Shown: positions 50,446 through 60,776 of the stretch, piece by piece
Layout of the letters: every line of letters begins with the position of its first letter
Numbering within the stretch: the first letter of the stretch is position 1
Assembly: GCF_027213785.1 (NCBI RefSeq)
Contig: NZ_JAPWGO010000007.1
Location: 62,001 to 126,000 of the forward strand
DNA from: Limimaricola sp. G21655-S1
GTDB taxonomy: Bacteria; Pseudomonadota; Alphaproteobacteria; Rhodobacterales; Rhodobacteraceae
Length of the DNA stretch: 64,000 nucleotides
Direction of reading: 5' to 3'
The notes under the pieces: model-generated
Seen by the model: the letters and a program-made list of their open reading frames with translations, nothing else
What the model was told of the DNA's origin: nothing
The model's database searches: none
Position numbers and translations under genes: made by a program

Positions 50446-51684
50446 ATGTCGGTCCTGGTGATGAAATTCGGCGGCACCTCGGTCGCCACGCTCGACCGGA
50501 TCCACCGGGCCGCGAAACGCGTGGCCGTCGAGGTGGCCAAGGGGCACGAAGTGATCGTGATCGTGTCGGCCATGGCCGGCAAGACCAACGAGCTGGTCGG
50601 CTGGGTGAACGAGACCTCGCCCATGTATGACGCGCGTGAATACGACGCCGTCACCTCCTCGGGCGAGAACGTGACCGCCGGTCTCATGGCGCTCCGGTTG
50701 CAGGAAATGGATATCCCGGCGCGCAGCTGGCAGGGCTGGCAGGTGCCGGTTCAGACCACGAGCGCGCATGGCGCGGCGCGGATCCTCGACATCCCGCCCG
50801 CCAACATCCGCGCCAAGTTCGCCGAGGGCATGAAGGTCGCCGTCGTCGCGGGCTTTCAGGGTGTGAGCCCCGAGGGCCGGATCACCACGCTGGGGCGCGG
50901 CGGCTCCGACACCACCGCAGTGGCCTTCGCCGCCGCCTTCGAGGCCGAGCGCTGCGACATCTATACCGACGTGGACGGGATCTACACGACCGACCCGCGG
51001 ATCTGCGAAAAGGCCCGCAAGCTCGACCGGATCGCATTCGAGGAGATGCTCGAGCTGGCCTCTCTCGGGGCCAAGGTGTTGCAGACCCGCTCGGTCGAGC
51101 TGGCGATGCGTTACAAGGTGAAGCTGCGCGTGCTGTCGAGCTTCGAGGAACAGTCCGACGACGCGGGAACGCTCGTCTGCGACGAGGAGGAAATCATGGA
51201 AAGCAACGTGGTCGCCGGTGTCGCCTATTCCCGCGACGAGGCCAAGATGACGCTCATCTCCGTGGCCGACCGGCCCGGCATCGCCTCGGCGATCTTCGGG
51301 GCGCTGGCGGATGCGGGCGTGAACGTGGACATGATCGTCCAGAACATCTCGGAAGAAGGTCGCACCGACATGACCTTCTCCTGTCCCAACGATCAGGTGA
51401 TGCGCGCCGAGAAGGCGGTCGAGGCGGCCCGTGATCGCGGCGACATCCGTTTCAACGATCTCGTCACCGATACCGGCGTGGCCAAGGTCTCGGTGGTCGG
51501 CATCGGCATGCGCAGCCATACCGGTGTCGCCGCCGACATGTTCAAGGCGCTTGCCGCCGAAGGCATCAACATCAAGGTCATCACCACCTCGGAGATCAAG
51601 ATTTCCGTGCTGATCGACCGGAAATACATGGAACTCGCGGTGCAGGCCCTCCATGATGCCTTCGGGCTGGACAAGGCCGCCTGA
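50446..51684 (+). CDS. lysC: Aspartate kinase
   Basis: This 412-residue kinase phosphorylates aspartate, the first step to lysine, threonine and methionine. The N-terminal amino-acid-kinase domain shows KFGGTSVA (residues 6-13), VSAMAGKTNELV and TLGRGGSDTTAVAFAAAF. Two ACT domains at about 265-405 provide feedback control, with VGIGMRSHTGVAADMF in the second. ptsP follows after 41 bp, a common pairing in Rhodobacteraceae. Confidence 0.96.
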   Translation: MSVLVMKFGGTSVATLDRIHRAAKRVAVEVAKGHEVIVIVSAMAGKTNELVGWVNETSPMYDAREYDAVTSSGENVTAGLMALRLQEMDIPARSWQGWQVPVQTTSAHGAARILDIPPANIRAKFAEGMKVAVVAGFQGVSPEGRITTLGRGGSDTTAVAFAAAFEAERCDIYTDVDGIYTTDPRICEKARKLDRIAFEEMLELASLGAKVLQTRSVELAMRYKVKLRVLSSFEEQSDDAGTLVCDEEEIMESNVVAGVAYSRDEAKMTLISVADRPGIASAIFGALADAGVNVDMIVQNISEEGRTDMTFSCPNDQVMRAEKAVEAARDRGDIRFNDLVTDTGVAKVSVVGIGMRSHTGVAADMFKALAAEGINIKVITTSEIKISVLIDRKYMELAVQALHDAFGLDKAA

Positions 51685-51725
51685 CCGGGACCACTCCCCC
51701 CGGACATGGTGGCGAGAGGGCGGCG

Positions 51726-53981
51726 ATGGTCGATCGACTTGTAGAATCCGAAAGCCGCAAGCTTCTGGGCCGCCTTTCGGCGGTCATGGCGGAGGGCGGT
51801 GCCGGTCAGGCGCGGCTCGACCGCATCGTCGGGCTGATCGCCTCGTCGATGAAGACCGAAGTCTGCTCGATCTACCTGTTCCGCGATGCCGAGACGCTCG
51901 AGCTTTGCGCGACCGAAGGTCTCAAGGCCGAATCCGTGCACCAGACGCGGATGCGGCTGGGTGAGGGTCTCGTCGGCCGCACCGCCCGCACGCGCCAGGT
52001 CGTCAACACCGCCAATGCCCCCGGCGAGCCCGGTTTCCGTTACATGCCTGAGACCGGCGAGGAGCGCTATTCGAGCTTCTGCGGCGTGCCGATCCAGCGG
52101 CTGGGCGAACCATTGGGTGTGCTGGTGGTCCAGTCCAAGAATGCCCGCGAGTTCACCACCGACGAGGTCTACGCGCTCGAGGTCGTGGCCATGGTGCTGG
52201 CCGAGATGACCGAGCTGGGGGCCTTCGTCGATACCGGCGCGGCGCTCTCGGCGCGGCATCAGCAGGCCGTCATGTTCAAGGGCACCTCCGGCCAGGAGGG
52301 CGCGGCCGAGGGCCATGTCTGGCTGCACGAGCCGCGCGTCGTCGTCACCAACCCGATCGCCGATGACCCGGCGATCGAACTGGAGCGGCTGCGCCATGCG
52401 GTGGACAAGCTGCGGGTGACCGTCGACGAGCTGCTCTCGGGGGCGACCAGCGCCCATCCTGACCAGGTGCAGGTTCTCGAAACCTACCGCATGTTCGCCA
52501 ATTCGCGCAGCTGGATGCGACGGATGGAGGAGGACATCGAGAGCGGTCTTTCGGCCGAGGCCGCGGTCGAGAAGGAGCAGTCGCTGGCGCGCTCGCGCAT
52601 GAACCGCTCCGGCGATCACTACATGCGCGAGCGGCTCTCGGATCTCGACGATCTGTCGAACCGGCTTTTGCGCATCCTGACCGGCCAAGGGCGCGATACC
52701 GGCGCCGAACTGCCGGACGATCCGGTTCTGGTGGCCCGCAACATCGGCCCCGGCGAACTCCTGGAATATGGCAAGAAGCTCAGGGGCATCGTGCTCGAGG
52801 AGGGCTCGGTCGGCTCGCACGCCGCGATCGTGGCCCGGGCCTGGGCGATTCCGCTGGTGATCCACGCCAAGAACATCACCTCCGAGGCGCTCAACGGCGA
52901 CGTGATCCTCGTCGATGGCGACCAGGGCGTCGCGCATCTGCGCCCGGAGGAAACGGTGAAGACCGCCTTCCGCGACAAGATCGCGATGCAGGCTCGGGCG
53001 CTGGAGCGCTACGCCTCGATCCGCGACATGAAGGCCACGGCGCTGTGCGGCACCACGATCTCGCTGCACATGAACGCCGGGCTGATGGCCGACCTGCCCT
53101 CGCTCGAAGGATCGGGTGCCGAGGGCGTCGGCCTGTTCCGCACCGAGTTGCAGTTCCTGATCCGCAACAAGATGCCCAAGCGGGCCGAGCTGTCCGCGCT
53201 CTATGCCCGGGTGATGGACGCCGCCGACGGCAAGCGTGTCGCCTTTCGCACCCTCGACATCGGCTCGGACAAGGTGCTGAGCTACATGAAGCCCAATGAC
53301 GAGCCGAACCCGGCGATGGGCTGGCGCGCGGTGCGGGTGGGGCTCGACAAGCCCGGCGTACTCAGGATGCAGCTGCAGGCGCTGATCCGCGCGTCCAATG
53401 GCCGCCCGCTTTCGGTGATGTTCCCCTTCATCGCGTTGCCCGCTGAATTCTATGCCGCGCGCGAGGAGTTCGAGAAGGCGATGGAGCGCGAGCGGATCCT
53501 CGGCCACCCGCTGCCCGAGACCGTCGAGGTCGGCGCCATGCTCGAAACCCCGAGCCTCGCCTGGGCGCCGGACCAGTTCTTCCGGGAGGTCGATTTTCTC
53601 TCGGTTGGCGGCAACGATCTCAAGCAGTTCTTCTTCGCCGCCGATCGCGAGAACGAGCGGGTGCGCAGGCGCTACGACACGCTGGACGTGAGCTTTCTGG
53701 GGCTTCTCGATCACATCCTCGCCCGGGCAACCGCCGCCGGCACGCCGATCTCGTTTTGCGGCGAGGATGCGGGCCGGCCGATGGAAGCTCTGTGCCTCGC
53801 GGCATTGGGCTTTCCGATGCTGTCGATGCGCCCCGCCTCGGTCGGGCCCGTCAAGCACCTGATTCGTCACTGCAATCTCAAGGCGCTCAGGGGCGTGATC
53901 CACGAAGCCCGCGACAGCGGCGTGGCCTCGGTCCGCCCCGCCGTGACGAAATGGCTGACCTCGCAAGGCTGGCTGATGTGA
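51726..53981 (+). CDS. ptsP: Nitrogen-type PTS enzyme I, PtsP (GAF domain plus EI)
   Basis: This 751-residue protein has an N-terminal GAF domain (about residues 18-160), a PEP-utiliser N-terminal region, and the phosphohistidine in EEGSVGSHAAIVARAW (His about 365). The C-terminal PEP-binding barrel has SLEGSGAEGVGLFRTELQFL and SFCGEDAGRPMEAL. It starts the phosphate relay EI-Ntr to NPr to EIIA-Ntr, in which GAF-sensed glutamine inhibits EI. It lies directly behind lysC. Confidence 0.95.
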   Translation: MVDRLVESESRKLLGRLSAVMAEGGAGQARLDRIVGLIASSMKTEVCSIYLFRDAETLELCATEGLKAESVHQTRMRLGEGLVGRTARTRQVVNTANAPGEPGFRYMPETGEERYSSFCGVPIQRLGEPLGVLVVQSKNAREFTTDEVYALEVVAMVLAEMTELGAFVDTGAALSARHQQAVMFKGTSGQEGAAEGHVWLHEPRVVVTNPIADDPAIELERLRHAVDKLRVTVDELLSGATSAHPDQVQVLETYRMFANSRSWMRRMEEDIESGLSAEAAVEKEQSLARSRMNRSGDHYMRERLSDLDDLSNRLLRILTGQGRDTGAELPDDPVLVARNIGPGELLEYGKKLRGIVLEEGSVGSHAAIVARAWAIPLVIHAKNITSEALNGDVILVDGDQGVAHLRPEETVKTAFRDKIAMQARALERYASIRDMKATALCGTTISLHMNAGLMADLPSLEGSGAEGVGLFRTELQFLIRNKMPKRAELSALYARVMDAADGKRVAFRTLDIGSDKVLSYMKPNDEPNPAMGWRAVRVGLDKPGVLRMQLQALIRASNGRPLSVMFPFIALPAEFYAAREEFEKAMERERILGHPLPETVEVGAMLETPSLAWAPDQFFREVDFLSVGGNDLKQFFFAADRENERVRRRYDTLDVSFLGLLDHILARATAAGTPISFCGEDAGRPMEALCLAALGFPMLSMRPASVGPVKHLIRHCNLKALRGVIHEARDSGVASVRPAVTKWLTSQGWLM

Positions 53982-54000
53982 CGGCTTGATCCGGAGATCT

Positions 54001-54030
54001 CATTTCCATATATCTTGAATATTGGAAATG
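54001..54030. promoter_or_regulatory. 30-bp dyad in front of arsH
   Basis: CATTTCCA (54001-54008) and TGGAAATG (54023-54030) are perfect inverted arms around an AT-rich centre that itself reads ATAT-CTTGA-ATAT. It ends directly before the Shine-Dalgarno of arsH. The form suits an ArsR/SmtB-type repressor, but no arsR gene lies in this window. Confidence 0.55.
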
Positions 54031-54041
54031 AGGAGACGGTC

Positions 54042-54749
54042 ATGCCCGACTTGCCCAATCTCGACCTTGACCTCCTGCCGCCGGTCGATCCCGCGCTCTA
54101 TGTCGCGCCCGGCGATCCGGGTCATGCGCCGCGCATCCTGATCCTGTATGGCAGCCTGCGCGAGCGTTCGTTTTCGCGCTTCGTGGCCGAAGAGGCGGCG
54201 CGGCTTCTGGAACATCTGGGCGCCGAGGTCCGGCTATTCGATCCCACCGGTCTGCCCCTGCCCGACGGCGCGCCCGTCGACCACCCCAAGGTGGCGGAAC
54301 TGCGCGAGCTGGTGGCATGGTCCGAGGGCATGGTCTGGTCGAGCCCGGAGCGGCATGGCGCGATGACCGGCATCCTCAAGGCGCAGATCGACTGGATTCC
54401 ACTGTCTCTCGGCAGCGTCCGCCCCACTCAGGGCAAGACGCTGGCGCTCGCACAGGTCTGCGGCGGTTCGCAAAGCTTCAACGCGCTCAACCAGATGCGC
54501 GTGCTGGGGCGCTGGATGCGGATGGTGACGATTCCCAACCAATCCTCGGTGGCCAAGGCCTGGGACGAGTTCGACGAGGCGGGCCGGATGAAGCCCTCGC
54601 CCTATTACAACCGCATCGTCGACGTGATGGAGGAGCTGGTGAAGTTCACGCTGATGACCCGGGGCCGTCCCCACCTCACCGATCGCTATTCCGAGCGCGT
54701 CGAAAGCGCCGAGGCGCTGTCGCGGCGGGTCAATACCGGCCGGACCTAA
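54042..54749 (+). CDS. arsH: ArsH-family NADPH-dependent FMN reductase
   Basis: This 235-residue flavoprotein has [20 protein letters not shown], the FMN phosphate-binding loop, [20 protein letters not shown], and the C-terminal [10 protein letters not shown] typical of ArsH. Members oxidise trivalent organoarsenicals or reduce quinones and azo compounds. The ATG at 54042 follows AGGAG and removes nine residues overlapping the dyad. Its TAA overlaps the stop of the convergent EcsC-type gene. Confidence 0.93.
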   Translation: MPDLPNLDLDLLPPVDPALYVAPGDPGHAPRILILYGSLRERSFSRFVAEEAARLLEHLGAEVRLFDPTGLPLPDGAPVDHPKVAELRELVAWSEGMVWSSPERHGAMTGILKAQIDWIPLSLGSVRPTQGKTLALAQVCGGSQSFNALNQMRVLGRWMRMVTIPNQSSVAKAWDEFDEAGRMKPSPYYNRIVDVMEELVKFTLMTRGRPHLTDRYSERVESAEALSRRVNTGRT

Positions 54750-55561
54750 CGCTTTGTCGGCATGCGGCGGCGCTCCAACGCCGCGTGGAAGGCGTCGAGT
54801 ACCTGTTCTTCGCCATGGATCCGCGCCAGCCGCCGCAGCCCGAAATGCACATGCGCCACCTCGACATAGTAATCGACGAAGGCATAGTTCGTCCCCGCCC
54901 CCGCCGCGGCGCCGAGGATCGGCACCGCCTGCCCCGCCAGCTTCTGTCCGAGCACCGTGGCAAAGCGCGGCGCGATACGCGAGATCAGCCGGTTCACCGC
55001 GACGCCCGAGAGCCCGAGCCGGGCCCCGAGAAAGGCGGTGTCGATCCCCTCATCCTCCCCGCCCGGACCACCGGCGCCGAAGACCCGCAGGCATTCGGCC
55101 CGGGTCTCGTCGCTGGCCGGGTCTTCGCCATTCGCCTCGGCGACGCGCTGCACGGCACGGAAGATCATCGTCGTCGCCACCGGAAGTTCGGCCAGGGCGG
55201 TGGTAAGGCCGCCCAAGCCGCCCACCGCGCCCGAAATCGTGGCCATGACCCGCGCCGCCCCATCCGTGCCGAAGGCCGCCTCGAGCGCGCCTGCGCCATT
55301 GCCCGGACGCCGCGTGCGCGCGGCGACGTCGTAGCTGCGCGACAGCGCCGCGCGCGCCGCCGCCTCGATCCGGGCCCGGGCGGGCTTCGGCAACATCCGC
55401 ATGCCACCTTCGACCCGGTCTCCGGCGAGGTTGATGATCCGCATCAGGCCGCGGCCCGCGCGCGCCTGTCGCTCGGCCAGAGCCGCGATCTCGGCCTTGA
55501 CGGTGTCGTCGAGGGGCCGCGGCGGCACTTCGGGATTGATCTCGCGCATGGGTGTGCTCAT
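54746..55561 (-). CDS. EcsC-family protein
   Basis: This 271-residue protein matches the EcsC family: long helices, a Gly/Ala-rich core ([20 protein letters not shown]) and [20 protein letters not shown] near the C-terminus. EcsC is named from the Bacillus Ecs transporter locus, but its biochemical role is unsettled; no Ecs transporter genes are adjacent. It is probably membrane-associated. The ATG at 55559-55561 was chosen because the frame upstream is an antisense shadow of the GNAT gene. Confidence 0.82.
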   Translation of the reverse strand: MSTPMREINPEVPPRPLDDTVKAEIAALAERQARAGRGLMRIINLAGDRVEGGMRMLPKPARARIEAAARAALSRSYDVAARTRRPGNGAGALEAAFGTDGAARVMATISGAVGGLGGLTTALAELPVATTMIFRAVQRVAEANGEDPASDETRAECLRVFGAGGPGGEDEGIDTAFLGARLGLSGVAVNRLISRIAPRFATVLGQKLAGQAVPILGAAAGAGTNYAFVDYYVEVAHVHFGLRRLARIHGEEQVLDAFHAALERRRMPTKR

Positions 55562-55592
55562 GCGCCGATAATTGGTCTGCGCGACCGGGTTT

Positions 55593-56090
55593 TCAATCGG
55601 TCGGATCGGCGGCACGCGTGACTTCGCCGCCGATGCCGTCCCAAGCGCCATCCTGTAGCGCCAAACCGAGCACACGCTCGGGATTGGTCGGCGGAGGCAT
55701 GAGCACGCCGCCGAGGCGCGAGAAGCCGAAACGGGAATAATAAGGCGCATCGCCCACCAGCATCATCCGCGGATGCCCGGCCATGCGCGCCCGTTCGATC
55801 ACTTCGAAGATCAGCAATCCGCCCAAGCCTTCGCCCTGACGCGTGGGATGTACCGCGACCGGCCCCAGCAGCAGCGCGGCATGATCGCCCACCCGCACCG
55901 GCCAGGTCCGGATCGCGCCCGCCGCCTCGCCGGCGCGGCCCCGGGCCACGAGACAAAGCTCCGCCTCGGGGGGCACGCCGTCGCGCAACCGGTAGGAGGA
56001 GAGCGCCTCGCGGCCCGGCGCGAAACACAGGTCGTAGAGCGCCTCGACCTCGTGATGGTCTCCGGCCTGCTCCTGCGCGATCTCGGCCAT
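55593..56090 (-). CDS. GNAT-family N-acetyltransferase
   Basis: This 165-residue acetyltransferase has the acetyl-CoA-binding segment LLLGPVAVHPTRQGEGLGG (Q/RxxGxG/A) and the following LIFEVIERARMAGHPRMMLV. YYSRFGF is typical of a YhbS-like GNAT subgroup. The acceptor is unknown. It lies upstream of the EcsC-type gene on the same strand (31-bp gap). Confidence 0.9.
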   Translation of the reverse strand: MAEIAQEQAGDHHEVEALYDLCFAPGREALSSYRLRDGVPPEAELCLVARGRAGEAAGAIRTWPVRVGDHAALLLGPVAVHPTRQGEGLGGLLIFEVIERARMAGHPRMMLVGDAPYYSRFGFSRLGGVLMPPPTNPERVLGLALQDGAWDGIGGEVTRAADPTD

Positions 56091-56227
56091 GCGTCACTCC
56101 CGCCCCTTGGCGGCGAAGCGCGCCGCGCGCGCGCCCTAGCACGCCGTGGGGACGGTGCAAACCGCTCGCGCCGCTGGACCCGCCCCGGCCCAGTCGCTAC
56201 CTCTTGGCGCGACCAAGGAGGAAACGC

Positions 56228-56833
56228 ATGTTCTACCGCCCCGAGGATGGCCACAGCCTGCCGCACAACCCGTTCAACGCCATCGTCGCGCCGCGTCCCA
56301 TCGCCTGGGTCTCGACCCGGGGGTCGGACGGGACCGAGAACCTCGCGCCCTATTCCTTCTTCAACGCCGTGGCCTATGTGCCGCCACAGGTGATGTTCGC
56401 CTCGACCTCGGCCAAGGAAGACCGTCCATTCTCGAAGGACACGATGTTCAACATCCGCGAGACCGGCCAATTCTGCGTCAACATCGTCGAATACGCCGCG
56501 CGCGACGCGATGAACGCCACCTCGGGGCCTTGGCCCAAGGATGAGGACGAGTTCGCAAAGGCCGGCATCGAACGCGCCACCTGCCAGACGATCGCCTGTT
56601 CGCGGGTGGCGAACGCGCCTGCGTCGCTCGAATGCCGGCTGGTGCAGATCGTGGAACTGGAAGGTGCGCACAACTTCATGGCCATCGGCGAGGTCACGGG
56701 CGTGCACATGCGCGACGACTGCATCCGAGAGGGCCGGTTCGACGTGACCGCCTTCCAGCCGCTCGCGCGGCTCGGCTACCGCGACTATGCCCGCGTGACC
56801 GAGCTGTTCAGCCTGCCCCGTCCGGGCCAGTAG
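56228..56833 (+). CDS. Flavin reductase-like FMN-binding protein
   Basis: This 201-residue protein has the split-barrel FMN-binding fold: IVAPRPIAWVSTRGSDGTEN, NLAPYSFFNAVAYVPPQVMF and FCVNIVEYAARDAMNATSG. The family includes flavin reductases partnered with monooxygenases and related hydrolases; no partner is adjacent. The ATG at 56228 follows AAGGAGGAAACGC. A very strong terminator follows. Confidence 0.9.
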   Translation: MFYRPEDGHSLPHNPFNAIVAPRPIAWVSTRGSDGTENLAPYSFFNAVAYVPPQVMFASTSAKEDRPFSKDTMFNIRETGQFCVNIVEYAARDAMNATSGPWPKDEDEFAKAGIERATCQTIACSRVANAPASLECRLVQIVELEGAHNFMAIGEVTGVHMRDDCIREGRFDVTAFQPLARLGYRDYARVTELFSLPRPGQ

Positions 56834-56846
56834 CCGGTCCGACAGG

Positions 56847-56886
56847 CGCGAAGGGCGGCCCATCCGGGCCGCCCTTCGCGTTTCCT
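56847..56886 (+). terminator. Terminator after the flavin reductase-like gene
   Basis: A 15-bp perfect stem (56847-56861 with 56866-56880) around a four-base loop is followed by TTTCCTT. It starts 14 bp after the stop. Confidence 0.9.
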
Positions 56887-56904
56887 TGCACCTGACATAC
56901 GCAA

Positions 56905-56925
56905 GCCCGGCCATCAAGGCCGGGC
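56905..56925 (-). terminator. Hairpin terminator after the SulP gene
   Basis: GCCCGGCC (56905-56912) pairs with GGCCGGGC (56918-56925) around a five-base loop, 15 bp past the SulP stop on the minus strand. The T-run is weak. Confidence 0.55.
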
Positions 56926-56939
56926 CCGCGTTTCAGTCC

Positions 56940-58532
56940 TCAGTGGCCGCCGCCCAAGGCGCCGGGCCGAATGTCGTAATCCACCGCCACGCCGTAGTTC
57001 GGATCGTCATCGCTCTCGACCACGAGCTGGCCGGCGCGGCGCAGCAGCGCATGGCAGTCGGGCGACAGGTGCCGCAGCACCAGCCGCTTGCCCGCGGCGG
57101 TATAGCGGTCGGCCATGGTCTCGATCGCGGCCAGTGCCGACTGGTCGGCGACCCGGCTGTGCTCGAAATCGACGATCACGTGGTCGGGGTCCTTATCGAT
57201 CTGGAACAGTTCGGAGAAGCCGTCGGCCGAGCCGAAGAACAGCGGGCCCTGGATCTGATAGACCTTGGCGCCGTCATCGGTGCGGAATGTGCGCGCGCCG
57301 ATCCGCGTGGCGTTCTGCCAGGCATAGGCCAGCGCCGAGACGATGACGCCCGCCACCACGGCGGTGGCGAGGTCGGTCAGGACGGTGATGACGGTCACCA
57401 GCACGATGACGATGGCATCGACGCGCGGCACCCGGCGCATCACCCGGAACGTGTTCCAGGCGAAGGTGCCGATCACGACCATGAACATCACGCCCACGAG
57501 GGCTGCGAGCGGGATCTGCTCGATCACCGGCGCGGCGAAGAGGATGAAGCACAGAAGGAAGATCGCGGCCGAGGCGGCGGCGAGCCGGGTGCGCCCGCCG
57601 GAGGAGACGTTGATCATCGACTGGCCGATCATGGCGCAGCCGCCCATGCCGCCGAAGAAGCCTGTGACGACGTTGGCGATGCCCTGCGCCACGCATTCCT
57701 GGCTCGCGCCGCCGCGCTTGCCGGTGATCTCGGAGACGAGGTTGAGCGTCAGCAGGCTCTCGATCAGGCCGATCGCGGCGAGGATCAGCGCATAGGGCAG
57801 GATGATACCCAAGGTTTCGAGGTTCAGCGGCACCAGCGGGATCGAGAACTCGGGCAGCCCGCCCGAAATCTGCGCCAGATCGCCGACGCGCGGCACCGGC
57901 AGGCCGAGGCCGATGACGATCGCCGCGACGATGCCGATCGCAGCCAGCGGCGCGGGAATGGCACGGGTCATGCGCGGCATGATCCAGATGATGAACATGG
58001 TGAGCGCTACCAGCGCCAGCATCAACACCAGCGGAAAGCCCGACAGGAAGCCGCCCGTGGCCGGATCGTGAAACTGTTCGAGCTGCGACAGGCCGATGAC
58101 GATGGCGAGCCCGTTGACGAAGCCGAGCATCACCGGATGCGGCACGAGGCGCATGAACTTGCCCAGCCGGAAGATCCCCGCGAGCACCTGCAGGATGCCC
58201 ATCAGCACCACCGTGGCGAAGAGATATTCGACCCCGTGTTCCGCCACGAGGCTGACCATGACGACGGCCAGCGCACCCGTGGCCCCCGAGATCATGCCGG
58301 GCCGGCCGCCGATCAGCGCGGTGATCAGGCCGACGAGGAAGGCGGCGTAGAGGCCGACCAGCGGGTTCACACCCGCGACGAAGGCGAAGGCCACCGCCTC
58401 GGGAACAAGGGCCAGCGCCACGGTCAGGCCGGAGAGGATCTCGGTCTTGAAATCGGCCGCGTTGCGCGGCAGGGCCGGGGCGTTTTCCGAGGAAACGGCG
58501 TTGGCCACCACGGCCAGGGGAGATCGGCTCAT
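56940..58532 (-). CDS. SulP-family inorganic anion transporter with STAS domain
   Basis: This 530-residue inner-membrane carrier has about 12-14 helices beginning [20 protein letters not shown], the conserved SulP motif [20 protein letters not shown], and [22 protein letters not shown]-terminal STAS domain (about residues 410-500: [37 protein letters not shown]) follows. SulP proteins move sulfate, bicarbonate or dicarboxylates; the substrate is open. It is divergent from apt. Confidence 0.93.
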   Translation of the reverse strand: MSRSPLAVVANAVSSENAPALPRNAADFKTEILSGLTVALALVPEAVAFAFVAGVNPLVGLYAAFLVGLITALIGGRPGMISGATGALAVVMVSLVAEHGVEYLFATVVLMGILQVLAGIFRLGKFMRLVPHPVMLGFVNGLAIVIGLSQLEQFHDPATGGFLSGFPLVLMLALVALTMFIIWIMPRMTRAIPAPLAAIGIVAAIVIGLGLPVPRVGDLAQISGGLPEFSIPLVPLNLETLGIILPYALILAAIGLIESLLTLNLVSEITGKRGGASQECVAQGIANVVTGFFGGMGGCAMIGQSMINVSSGGRTRLAAASAAIFLLCFILFAAPVIEQIPLAALVGVMFMVVIGTFAWNTFRVMRRVPRVDAIVIVLVTVITVLTDLATAVVAGVIVSALAYAWQNATRIGARTFRTDDGAKVYQIQGPLFFGSADGFSELFQIDKDPDHVIVDFEHSRVADQSALAAIETMADRYTAAGKRLVLRHLSPDCHALLRRAGQLVVESDDDPNYGVAVDYDIRPGALGGGH

Positions 58533-58731
58533 CGGCTCACTTTCGTTTGGTGGGTCTTCGGGCTGCGGTGGCGGAATAGCCCAGCCGGCCCGTCGACGGA
58601 ACCCGCAAACGCGCCGTTTCCCCGAATCGGGCTTCGCAATGGCCATCGCACGCCTTATGAACGCGCCGCCCCCACTCCGGGGTACGAGACCCGATGCGGG
58701 CCCCGCCCCGCCCCCCAGGACAGGAGCCGTC

Positions 58732-59262
58732 ATGGCCCATGTGACCGATTACATCCGCACCATCCCCGATTTCCCCCACGAGGGAATCCTGTTCCGGGAC
58801 GTAACGACGCTGTTTGCCGACCGCGACGGGCTGCGCCTCGCCATCGAGGGGCTGGTCGAAGCCTGCGAAGGGCTGGAGATCGACACGGTGGCCGGGCTGG
58901 AGGCGCGCGGCTTCATCCTGGGCGGCGCGCTGGCCGACCGGCTGGGCACCGGCTTCGTGCCGATCCGCAAGAAGGGCAAGCTGCCGGGCCGCACCATCGG
59001 CCAGAGCTACAAGCTCGAATACGGCGAGGCCGAGGTCGAGCTGCATGACGACGCGCTGCACCGGGGGCAGAAGGTACTGCTGGTCGACGACCTGCTGGCC
59101 ACCGGCGGCACCGCCGAGGCGGGCATCAAGCTGATCGAACGACTGGGCGCCGAGGTGGTGGCCTGTGCCTTCATCATCGACCTCAAGGATCTCGGCGGCC
59201 GCAAGCTTCTCGAGGGGCTCGGGCACCGGGTCGAGGCGCTCTGCACCTATGCGGGCGACTGA
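58732..59262 (+). CDS. apt: Adenine phosphoribosyltransferase
   Basis: This 176-residue enzyme salvages adenine to AMP using PRPP. The PRPP-binding motif [19 protein letters not shown] and the adenine-specific N-terminus ([20 protein letters not shown]) and [10 protein letters not shown] are present. The ATG at 58732 follows AGGAG. It is divergent from the SulP gene with about 200 bp between, where both promoters must lie. Confidence 0.96.
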   Translation: MAHVTDYIRTIPDFPHEGILFRDVTTLFADRDGLRLAIEGLVEACEGLEIDTVAGLEARGFILGGALADRLGTGFVPIRKKGKLPGRTIGQSYKLEYGEAEVELHDDALHRGQKVLLVDDLLATGGTAEAGIKLIERLGAEVVACAFIIDLKDLGGRKLLEGLGHRVEALCTYAGD

Positions 59263-59353
59263 AGCTCGTCAGGGGGCTTGCGTATTCGAGGAAGAACGAG
59301 CCGGGGAGCGCGCCTTTCCCGGTTCATCTTTTTCCGATTACGCAATTCCGACC

Positions 59354-60763
59354 TCAGCTGCGCAGCACGGCGCCGGGGTTGAGGATGCCGTGCGGATCGA
59401 GCGCCGACTTGATCGCCCGCATCATGGCGAGCTTCGCCGGGTCGCCGTAGCGCTCCAGATCGCCGACCTTGAGCCGCCCGATCCCGTGCTCGGCGCTGAC
59501 CGAGCCGCCGAAGGCATGGGCGAGATCATGGACGATCTCCTTCACGCGCGGCCGGATGTCCTCGTAATCCTTGCGGTCTCGGCCCTTGGGCGGGAACACG
59601 TTGTAATGCAGGTTGCCATCGCCCAGATGGCCGAAGCAGTTGATCCGCACATCGCCGAGCGCGCGCAGCGCCGGGCCGCCCTGCGCGATGAAGTCCGGCA
59701 CCGAGGAGAGCGGCACCGAGATATCGTGCGAGGAGATCGAGCCGATCCGGCGATTGGCCTCGGGGATCGTCTCGCGCACTGACCAAAGCGCCGCGGCCTG
59801 CGCCTCCGACGAGGCGATGACGCCGTCCTCGGACAACCCGGCCGCCACCGCCGCCTCGAAAATCGCGGCGAGGCTGTCTTCGGGGCGCAGCCCCTCGGGA
59901 AGCCCCAGTTCGACCAGCACCATCCATTCGGGCATGGGATCGAGAGGCACCCGTGCGTCGAGCCCGGCTTCGATCAGGAATTCGGGGCCCTGCCGGTGCA
60001 TCAGTTCGAAGGCGGTGACGTTGTCGCCGACCCGGTCGCGCGCCAGCGCGAGGAGATCGAGCGCGGCGCGCGGCGAGGCCACCTGGAACAGCGCGGTGCC
60101 CGAGGCGGCGGGAACCGGCGCCAGCTTGAGCGCGGCGGCGGTGATGACCCCGAGGGTGCCTTCCGCCCCGATCATCAGGTCGCGCAGGTCGTAGCCCGTA
60201 TTGTCCTTGTAAAGCCGGGTGAGCCCGGCCCAGATCTTGCCGTCCGCCGTCACCACTTCGAGCCCGAGGCATTGTGCCCGGGCATTGCCATAGCGCAGCA
60301 CGTTCAGGCCGCCCGCATTGGTCGCCAGAAGACCGCCGATCCGTGCCGACCCTTCGGAGGCGAGCGAGAGCGGGAACATCCGCCCCGCCTCGCGCGCGGC
60401 GCCCTGCACCTCGGCAAGGATCGCGCCGGCCTCGGCCACGAGTACGTTCTCGGATGGATAGACGTCGCGGATCCGGTCCATCCGTGCCAGCGACAGGATC
60501 ACCGGCGCCACGCCTTCCTGCATCACCTGCCCGCCAACGAGCCCGGTGCCGCCGCCATGCGGCACCACGCCCACCCGCGCTTCGTGACAGGCGCGCAGGA
60601 TCGTCGCCACCTCTTCGGTCGAAGCGGGGGCGAGCAGCACGCCCTGCCCCCTGTAGCGGCCGCGCGGCTCCTCGAGGTGCTCGGGTCCGGCCTGACGGAA
60701 GGCGGGCTCGGGAAGCCTGTCCCGCAGAGTGTCGAGGAACTCCGGAGTGGCGGCGTTCAGCAT
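59354..60763 (-). CDS. FAD-linked oxidase (GlcD/D-lactate dehydrogenase type)
   Basis: This 469-residue flavoenzyme has the VAO-fold FAD domain (about residues 38-215: VGVVPHGGGTGLVGGQV, GGLLATNAGGLNVLRYGNAR, GAEGTLGVITAAALKL) and a C-terminal FAD-oxidase domain with FGHLGDGNLHYNVFP and SAEHGIGRLK. It oxidises a 2-hydroxy acid; D-2-hydroxyglutarate, D-lactate and glycolate are candidates. No glcE/glcF is adjacent. It ends the leftward thrC group. Confidence 0.9.
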   Translation of the reverse strand: MLNAATPEFLDTLRDRLPEPAFRQAGPEHLEEPRGRYRGQGVLLAPASTEEVATILRACHEARVGVVPHGGGTGLVGGQVMQEGVAPVILSLARMDRIRDVYPSENVLVAEAGAILAEVQGAAREAGRMFPLSLASEGSARIGGLLATNAGGLNVLRYGNARAQCLGLEVVTADGKIWAGLTRLYKDNTGYDLRDLMIGAEGTLGVITAAALKLAPVPAASGTALFQVASPRAALDLLALARDRVGDNVTAFELMHRQGPEFLIEAGLDARVPLDPMPEWMVLVELGLPEGLRPEDSLAAIFEAAVAAGLSEDGVIASSEAQAAALWSVRETIPEANRRIGSISSHDISVPLSSVPDFIAQGGPALRALGDVRINCFGHLGDGNLHYNVFPPKGRDRKDYEDIRPRVKEIVHDLAHAFGGSVSAEHGIGRLKVGDLERYGDPAKLAMMRAIKSALDPHGILNPGAVLRS

Positions 60764-60776
60764 GGCGGTCTTCTCC

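Noticed and set aside
56886-59048. Long plus-strand frame (720 codons) over the SulP gene
   Set aside because: It is rich in His, Asp, Gln and Arg and lies antisense to a well-supported SulP carrier; its end merely runs into apt in another frame.
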